From: Bacteroidota bacterium
Lineage (GTDB): Bacteria; Bacteroidota; Bacteroidia; Bacteroidales; Paludibacteraceae
Reading direction: 5' to 3'
Assembly: GCA_017860335.1 (NCBI GenBank)
Contig: JAFNAU010000080.1
Location: forward strand, 1-12,044
DNA length: 12,044 nt
The notes beneath the pieces were generated by a model, which was not told the DNA's origin, made no database searches, and was given only the letters and a program-made list of their open reading frames with translations. A program made the translations under genes and the position numbers. Below are positions 7,395 through 12,044 of the stretch, one piece after another. Position 1 is the stretch's first letter; each line of letters opens with the position of its first letter.

Positions 7395-9068
7395 TTAAGC
7401 CATTAATTTTTTATACCGGATGCGTTTTGGTTCACCACTGTCGCCCAGACGTATTTTCTTATTTTCTTCGTATTCTGTATAACCTCCCTGAAATACAAAT
7501 ACCTGTGAATCGCCTTCGAAGGCAATGATATGAGTACAGATGCGGTCTAGAAACCAACGGTCGTGACTGATAACAACTGCACAACCGGCAAAATTTTCCA
7601 ACCCTTCTTCCAAAGCCCGGAGTGTATTAACATCAATATCATTGGTCGGTTCGTCAAGCAATAACACGTTGGCTTCCGATTTAAGCGTCATTGCCAGATG
7701 CAGTCTGTTTCTTTCTCCGCCGGATAGCACTCCGCAAAGTTTTTCCTGATCGCCCCCGGTAAAATTAAAACGCGAGAGATAAGCACGGGCATTAATCTCT
7801 TTTCCGCCTACACGGATAAACTCAGTACCACCCGATATGACCTGATAAACGGTCTTCTGAGGATCAATTTCGGTATGGCTTTGATCAACGTAACCGATTT
7901 TTACGGTTTCGCCGACATCAAAAGTTCCTTTGTCGGCTTTCTCTAATCCCATCATCAGACGGAAAAGCGTGGTTTTTCCTGCTCCATTGGGACCAATAAT
8001 TCCGACAATGCCATTTGGAGGCAGCATAAAATTCAGGTTTTCGAACAACAGTTTGTCTCCAAACGCTTTCGACACATCGATAGCTTCCACCACTTTATTA
8101 CCAAGACGGGGACCATTGGGGATAAACAACTCCAGCTTCTCTTCCCGTTCTTTCTGGTCCTCATTCAACAACCTGTCATAAGCTTCCAGACGGGCTTTAC
8201 CTTTTGCTTGGCGGGCTTTTGGAGCCATTCTCACCCACTCCAACTCGCGTTCCAGGGTTTTCCTTCGTTTGCTGGCTTGTTTTTCTTCCATAGCCATACG
8301 AGTAGTTTTTTGTTCCAGCCACGATGAATAGTTACCTTTCCATGGAATACCTTCACCACGATCGAGTTCAAGAATCCAACCCGCTACATTATCCAGGAAA
8401 TATCTGTCGTGTGTAATGGCAATCACGGTTCCGGCATATTCATGCAGGTGATGTTCGAGCCATTCCACCGATTCTGCGTCGAGGTGGTTGGTAGGTTCGT
8501 CGAGGAGAAGAATATCGGGTTGGCGCAGCAACAAACGACACAGCGCTACCCTGCGACGTTCACCTCCTGAAAGGTTTTTAATCAATGCATCTTCAGGCGG
8601 ACAACGGAGCGCGTCCATCGCACGGTCGAGCTTATTGTCCAGGTTCCAGGCGTCTGCATGATCCAGTAATTCCTGCAATTCACCCTGACGGGCAATCAGT
8701 TTATCGAAATCGGCATCAAGATCGGCAAACTGTTCATTGATGCGGTCAAATTCGGCCAGCATATCCACCACTTCCTGCGTTCCTTCCTGCACTACTTCTT
8801 TCACGGTTTTGTCGGGATCAAGCACCGGTTCCTGTTCCAGATATCCAACTGTATAACCGGGTGAAAAAACAACATCACCCAAATAGGATTTTTCGACTCC
8901 GGCAATGATTTTCATCAACGTGGATTTACCTGAACCATTCAATCCGATGATACCAATCTTCGCCCCGTAAAAGAAGGAGAGATAGATATCATTCAACACT
9001 TTTTTTTGCGGGGGAAATATCTTGCTCACACCCACCATGGAAAAAATCACTTTTTTATCGTCAGCCAT
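7395..9068 (-). CDS. ettA: ABC-F translation factor EttA (energy-dependent translational throttle A)
   Basis: EttA is a soluble ABC-F ATPase that binds the ribosomal E site and gates the first elongation steps according to cellular ATP/ADP. The 557 residues match E. coli EttA (555). Two nucleotide-binding domains are seen. In the first: Walker A GLNGSGKST (42-50), signature LSGGE (166-170), Walker B LLLDEP with catalytic E191, and H220. In the second: GPNGAGKTT (359-367), LSGGE (448-452), LLLDEP with E473, and H502. Between the first Walker A and signature lies the arm insertion (about 95-140); the charged linker (about 250-312) with WVRMAPKARQAKGKARL matches the tRNA-contacting segment of this subfamily. 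There are no membrane segments, so it is not a transporter. The start ATG follows a good promoter; the gene is monocistronic and divergent from the ybaN-like gene. Confidence 0.95.
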   Translation of the reverse strand: MADDKKVIFSMVGVSKIFPPQKKVLNDIYLSFFYGAKIGIIGLNGSGKSTLMKIIAGVEKSYLGDVVFSPGYTVGYLEQEPVLDPDKTVKEVVQEGTQEVVDMLAEFDRINEQFADLDADFDKLIARQGELQELLDHADAWNLDNKLDRAMDALRCPPEDALIKNLSGGERRRVALCRLLLRQPDILLLDEPTNHLDAESVEWLEHHLHEYAGTVIAITHDRYFLDNVAGWILELDRGEGIPWKGNYSSWLEQKTTRMAMEEKQASKRRKTLERELEWVRMAPKARQAKGKARLEAYDRLLNEDQKEREEKLELFIPNGPRLGNKVVEAIDVSKAFGDKLLFENLNFMLPPNGIVGIIGPNGAGKTTLFRLMMGLEKADKGTFDVGETVKIGYVDQSHTEIDPQKTVYQVISGGTEFIRVGGKEINARAYLSRFNFTGGDQEKLCGVLSGGERNRLHLAMTLKSEANVLLLDEPTNDIDVNTLRALEEGLENFAGCAVVISHDRWFLDRICTHIIAFEGDSQVFVFQGGYTEYEENKKIRLGDSGEPKRIRYKKLMA

Positions 9069-9123
9069 AAACTATTGAACTAGTGTATTGTTTATTGTTT
9101 TTTTGATTGAATTTATTGAAATA

Positions 9124-9154
9124 CAAAGATAAAATAAAAAGGAACGCAAAACAA
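9124..9154 (-). promoter_or_regulatory. ettA promoter
   Basis: Read on the complement, TTG (9152-9154) is followed after 20 bases by TATCTTTG (9124-9131), matching the Bacteroidota two-element promoter. Transcription would begin around 9118, about 50 bases before the ettA ATG. Confidence 0.6.
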
Positions 9155-9167
9155 TTTGTAATTTTCA

Positions 9168-9175
9168 TAACTTTG
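9168..9175 (+). promoter_or_regulatory. -7 box of the ybaN-like gene
   Basis: TAACTTTG is a perfect TAnnTTTG box, ending only eight bases before the ATG at 9184. The transcript would therefore start about two to six bases before the start codon. A -33 TTG at normal spacing is not visible; TTTG at 9155-9158 is too close. The divergent ettA promoter lies next to it. Confidence 0.5.
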
Positions 9176-9183
9176 TGCCCTCA

Positions 9184-9555
9184 ATGAAAAAGATAATTCT
9201 AATCATACTTGGTTCTATCAGCCTGGGTTTAGCTATACTGGGAGTATTCTTACCTTTGCTCCCCACGACACCATTACTGTTACTATCCGCAGCTCTGTAT
9301 GCGCGCAGCTCAGAAAAACTGTACGATTGGTTACTAAATCATCCTGTATTCGGAGAATATATACGCAATTTTAGAGAAGATAAAGCGATACCCTTGAATA
9401 TAAAAATTATAGCTATTTCTACCTTGTGGCTGTTTATGCTGTATAGTATATTTTTTATTGTGAACGAAAAGTGGTATCTGCAGGTACTGCTGGCAAGTAT
9501 TGCTTTGGGGGTAAGTATTTATATTTTGTCTTTCAAGACAAAACAAAAGAAATAA
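9184..9555 (+). CDS. DUF454/YbaN-family inner-membrane protein
   Basis: This is a small membrane protein of 123 residues from the DUF454 family (E. coli YbaN), whose function is not established. The family signature is clear: a first hydrophobic helix running into LGVFLPLLPTTPLLLL, then ALYARSSEKLYDWLLNHP and FGEYIRNFREDKAIPLNIKI. Two more membrane helices follow (about 75-92 and 98-115) and a basic tail (KTKQKK). I chose the ATG at 9184; the GTG at 9175 overlaps the promoter box and would add only three residues. It is alone on its strand, and its stop is 14 bases from the stop of the converging Nudix gene, with no terminator visible between them. Confidence 0.85.
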   Translation: MKKIILIILGSISLGLAILGVFLPLLPTTPLLLLSAALYARSSEKLYDWLLNHPVFGEYIRNFREDKAIPLNIKIIAISTLWLFMLYSIFFIVNEKWYLQVLLASIALGVSIYILSFKTKQKK

Positions 9556-9569
9556 ATTCATAAGACCGG

Positions 9570-10736
9570 TTAGTCAACCCTGGTTACATCCCCGCTTATC
9601 CTGTTATTAATCAGATTCTTTAGCACACATTCACAATCACAACTTTCCTGCTCAAGTAATCCGGCCCTTTTTAATAGTTCATATTCAATTCTAAATCTTT
9701 CAGTAAAAATACTGGCTGTCAGGTTATCTTCGATTTGGTTCTGCGTCCACCATTTAGTGGCCTGAATTTTATTCATGTCGGGTTTCAGACCATCGGTTTT
9801 ACATAATACAAAAAGATAAACGTACTGAAATTCTGTAGAATTCTCGTATTTGTAATTGGTTAAAAATAAAAACTTCAGAGGCTCAATATTGTATAGTTTT
9901 TGTATTTTATACTTCAGGCTCTGGTATATAGATTCACCCAATCGAACATGTCGGCTTACAGGCGCATCCCAAAGTGAAGCTTCGTCGAAATCATCTGCTT
10001 TTCGTTGTTGCAAATACAAAATACCGTTATCAATGAAGTGAAGTCTGACAACAGGATGTATATGTTTTTTGGGAGGCAGTTCGTGAAAATACTGACTGCT
10101 TCCTGTTACTTTTCCTTCGTCATTTATAATCGGCAGCCAGTCTTCATGCAATAATCTGTAACGAATTATATAAACACGGATAGTTTCGAAAACACCCAGC
10201 AATAAGAACGCCGAAAGATAGGCATAATGTAAATTCTGTACCTGTTCTCTGGAAAAACTAAATACTCCGAAAGCTTCTAATGCGATAACAATCAGATATA
10301 ATGAAACTATAGCGATAAGATTATTAATGAGACGGAAAAGTTCATTAACATTATTAGACATTGGCATTTCATAAGACAAAGCCTTGGTGGCAAATTTTTC
10401 CAGAGACGACTTACGTATGATCAGGATAAGGATAAATAGAATAAAAAGCGCTTCATCGGAGTATTGAAATATTTCTTTAGATTCTGGCTTTTCGGGTATC
10501 AGACTTACGATAAGTCCTATTAGAATATAACCCACAGAAAGCAATAAATGCCACAAAAAAAGTCTGTTATAAAACCAGTAAACATAAAATATCAGGCATA
10601 AAGCAACCGGAAACGAAATTTTCCAGGCCATATTTAACCCATAAAAATCATCCATTACTATAAAAAACAGCAATGGCAAAAAATAGAGCATCGGATTATA
10701 AAACGAATCTTTGATCTGCTTCTTTAATTCATCCAT
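9570..10736 (-). CDS. Six-helix membrane protein with a degenerate C-terminal Nudix domain
   Basis: A protein of 388 residues in two parts. The first 195 or so hold about six hydrophobic helices (roughly 14-30, 39-56, 60-80, 93-108, 138-156, 171-190). A cytosolic Nudix-like domain follows (about 199-345): DWLPIINDEGKVTG, then HPVVRLHFIDNGILYLQQR and SLWDAPVSRHVRLGES, resembling the isopentenyl-diphosphate isomerase branch of Nudix proteins. The Nudix box is degenerate: the GES glutamate (E268) remains, but the positions of the REUxEE glutamates and arginine read Y276, K277, K280 and L281. Metal-dependent hydrolysis is therefore unlikely, and ligand sensing or binding is a better guess. The tail has a CDCEC cluster (366-370). 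I chose the ATG at 10736; a TTG six codons upstream is the alternative. It lies 121 bases downstream of ribE on the same strand, behind an inverted-repeat element. No specific function can be assigned. Confidence 0.8.
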   Translation of the reverse strand: MDELKKQIKDSFYNPMLYFLPLLFFIVMDDFYGLNMAWKISFPVALCLIFYVYWFYNRLFLWHLLLSVGYILIGLIVSLIPEKPESKEIFQYSDEALFILFILILIIRKSSLEKFATKALSYEMPMSNNVNELFRLINNLIAIVSLYLIVIALEAFGVFSFSREQVQNLHYAYLSAFLLLGVFETIRVYIIRYRLLHEDWLPIINDEGKVTGSSQYFHELPPKKHIHPVVRLHFIDNGILYLQQRKADDFDEASLWDAPVSRHVRLGESIYQSLKYKIQKLYNIEPLKFLFLTNYKYENSTEFQYVYLFVLCKTDGLKPDMNKIQATKWWTQNQIEDNLTASIFTERFRIEYELLKRAGLLEQESCDCECVLKNLINNRISGDVTRVD

Positions 10737-10770
10737 GTCATCAGTATCAATCAACGTGATAATAGTAATC

Positions 10771-10822
10771 TGAGGAAATATGACATCCTCAATTCATCTG
10801 TAAAACAAAATAAATTGAGGAT
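10771..10822 (-). promoter_or_regulatory. Three-arm inverted-repeat element upstream of the Nudix gene
   Basis: ATCCTCAATT (10785-10794) is the exact complement of AATTGAGGAT (10813-10822), with an 18-base spacer. A third segment, TGAGGA (10771-10776), can instead pair with TCCTCA (10787-10792). The middle arm can thus pair with either side. No T run follows, so this is not a classical terminator for ribE. It may be an operator for a dimeric regulator or an RNA switch in the ribE-Nudix transcript. Confidence 0.4.
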
Positions 10823-10857
10823 AGTTCAAACGAATTCCTAACAGACTAAATTTGTTA

Positions 10858-11463
10858 TTATTTATTGAATTCAAGCATGCGACTGATGTATTTTCCGATA
10901 ATGTCAAATTCAATATTTACATACGTCCCAACTTCAATTTGTCCAAAGTTAGTATGTTCAAATGTAAAAGGAATAATTGCCACCTGAAAACTATTGTTAG
11001 TCGGATTGCATACAGTCAGACTAACTCCGTTGACAGTAACAGATCCTTTATCAACAGTCATATATCCTTTACGTGCCATAGCTGGGTCGAACTCATATTC
11101 AAATGTAAAATACCAGCTACCCTCCGCTTCATCAATGGCGGTACAAATCGCAGTCTGATCGACATGACCCTGAACTATGTGTCCATCCAGACGACCATTC
11201 ATCATCATACTCCGTTCGACATTCACTTTATCGCCAATCCTGAGTTTTCCTAGATTGCTGCGGTCAAGCGTTTCTTTTATTGCCGTAACCGTATATGTAT
11301 CTGCGGTTTTACTTACAACCGTAAGGCATACGCCGTTATGCGAAACGCTCTGATCTATCTTTAATTCATTTACAAACGAACAATTCATCGTCAGATGCAG
11401 GTTTTCCTGTTCCTGTACCAAAGCTACAACAGTAGCCGCTTCTTCTACTATGCCTGAAAACAT
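10858..11463 (-). CDS. ribE: Riboflavin synthase, alpha subunit
   Basis: Riboflavin synthase (EC 2.5.1.9) joins two molecules of 6,7-dimethyl-8-ribityllumazine to give riboflavin and the pyrimidine that is recycled; it is the last step of the pathway and cytosolic. The 201 residues show the family's duplicated lumazine-binding barrels. The N-terminal MFSGIVEE and SHNGVCLTV (41-49) are mirrored in the second half by GSVTVNGVSLTV (140-151); GRLDGHIVQGHVD (90-102) bridges the two, and IIPFTFEHTN (163-172) and a C-terminal helix follow. Length is normal (about 200-213). The start is the ATG of the invariant MF(S/T)GI(V/I)E. The gene lies 58 bases after the S66 peptidase gene on the same strand with no promoter or terminator between them, so they are probably cotranscribed. 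The rest of the riboflavin pathway is not here, and no FMN riboswitch is visible upstream. The symbol ribC is used for it in E. coli. Confidence 0.95.
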   Translation of the reverse strand: MFSGIVEEAATVVALVQEQENLHLTMNCSFVNELKIDQSVSHNGVCLTVVSKTADTYTVTAIKETLDRSNLGKLRIGDKVNVERSMMMNGRLDGHIVQGHVDQTAICTAIDEAEGSWYFTFEYEFDPAMARKGYMTVDKGSVTVNGVSLTVCNPTNNSFQVAIIPFTFEHTNFGQIEVGTYVNIEFDIIGKYISRMLEFNK

Positions 11464-11521
11464 ATTCTATTTATTTTATTATTAGTTTCTTATATCGTTA
11501 GTTATGCTTCTTATTCTTCCT

Positions 11522-12044
11522 TTACAAATTCAGAAGTTTTTCCGCCTTTTTCCAGAATGTAGTCTGAAATGAAAGCCCAGCGCCATTCTGTTCGACCGTC
11601 AATTCGGCAGTTGCTCCCATCAGTAATGGAAAATTCTGATCGATATGTCCTGCCGAAAAATTATAACACACCGGATAATCATAATCTTTTACTGCGTCGG
11701 CAATAATCTGATGCAGCGATTTTTTCATATCCGGGTCTTCTTCATACTCCGCAAACTGACCGACGAGCAAACCTGACAACTGTGACAATGCACCACTAAT
11801 CCGGAGATTTTGCAGCATACGGTCAACCTGGTAAGGTTTTTCACCCACATCTTCAATGAATAATATAGAATTTTTGAATGGCATGTCAAATTTAGTTCCA
11901 CGCATTCCCATAAAAACTGATAGATTACCACCTATCAATTTCCCTTTTGCCGTTCCTGGTCTGTTTTTCGCATCCGAAACAATTTTATAAGAGGGCATTT
12001 TTCCTTTCAGAATATTTTCAAGTAAAGCGAGCGGTTCCGAATGA
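11522..12044 (-). CDS. Peptidase S66 family LD-carboxypeptidase, C-terminal part
   Basis: The gene runs off the right edge of the window; only the last 174 residues or so are present, reading in frame from 12043 without a stop. Its family, the LD-carboxypeptidases (LdcA), removes the terminal D-alanine from murein tetrapeptides during cell-wall recycling. Seen here: KGKLIGGNLSVF, matching the family's GGNL; SILFIEDVGEKPYQVDRML, with the glutamate of the Ser-Glu-His catalytic set in the ED pair; and FSAGHIDQN, with the histidine near the C terminus. The nucleophilic serine would lie in the missing N-terminal part. Spacing of the motifs is normal and there is no sign of damage. An internal ATG at 11998 is not the true start, since the conserved frame continues upstream. 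It heads a probable leftward operon with ribE and perhaps the Nudix gene. Whether it is cytosolic or exported cannot be judged without the N terminus. Confidence 0.88.
   Translation of the reverse strand, partial: HSEPLALLENILKGKMPSYKIVSDAKNRPGTAKGKLIGGNLSVFMGMRGTKFDMPFKNSILFIEDVGEKPYQVDRMLQNLRISGALSQLSGLLVGQFAEYEEDPDMKKSLHQIIADAVKDYDYPVCYNFSAGHIDQNFPLLMGATAELTVEQNGAGLSFQTTFWKKAEKLLNL

Noticed and set aside
9556..9569. Terminator between the ybaN-like and Nudix genes
   Set aside because: Only 14 bases separate the stops, and just a four-base stem (GGTT/AACC) is nearby, without a T run.
10737..10754. TTG start of the Nudix protein at 10754
   Set aside because: An ATG follows six codons later, and the additional residues belong to no recognisable domain.
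10852..11253. 133-residue open frame antisense to ribE
   Set aside because: It lies wholly inside the well-conserved ribE gene on the opposite strand and has no family resemblance. The TAAATTTG at 10847-10854 upstream of it is expected by chance in AT-rich DNA.
11464..11521. FMN riboswitch upstream of ribE
   Set aside because: The gap is only 58 AT-rich bases and shows none of the conserved RFN helices; ribE is probably read from an upstream promoter.

Overview
The window reads as chromosomal core-genome DNA from a member of the Bacteroidota, most likely order Bacteroidales. The grounds are a rimP-nusA-infB operon with Bacteroidales-style proteins, a PorT-like outer-membrane barrel, AT-rich start regions with almost no Shine-Dalgarno sequences, and repeated copies of the Bacteroidota -7 promoter box TAnnTTTG. 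I see no insertion sequence, phage gene, tRNA, rRNA or CRISPR array.

Layout from left to right. panB (pantothenate synthesis, + strand) is followed by a bidirectional terminator shared with the converging yebC (- strand). A divergent promoter region of about 190 bases then separates yebC from rimP-nusA-infB (+ strand). It carries the same ten-base -7 box on each strand and a strong GC hairpin in the rimP leader. infB ends in a perfect 17-bp terminator. A PorT-like secreted beta-barrel gene (+) follows and converges on the ABC-F translation factor gene ettA (-), again with a perfect shared terminator. ettA is divergent from a small DUF454/YbaN membrane protein gene (+). The right end is a leftward group: an S66 LD-carboxypeptidase (cut by the window edge), riboflavin synthase ribE, and a six-helix membrane protein carrying a degenerate Nudix domain.

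Much of the window serves translation: RimP matures the 30S subunit, NusA couples transcription to translation, IF2 places initiator tRNA, EttA gates early elongation, and YebC-type proteins act on translation of difficult sequences. The rest is cofactor synthesis (PanB, RibE), envelope work (PorT-like, S66 peptidase, YbaN) and one poorly characterised membrane-Nudix protein.

The most notable anomaly is infB. Its reading frame is broken by one extra base (or two missing) between 4134 and 4156, in the lysine/glutamate-rich linker. Both sides are otherwise intact and read as a single IF2 of about 929 residues. Since IF2 is essential, this is a sequence error, a recent mutation rescued by internal initiation, or a recoding event; the first seems most likely. 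The other items worth a second look are the membrane-Nudix protein that has lost its catalytic glutamates, the rimP leader hairpin, and a three-arm alternative-pairing element in front of the Nudix gene. I did not find a convincing new multi-gene system.
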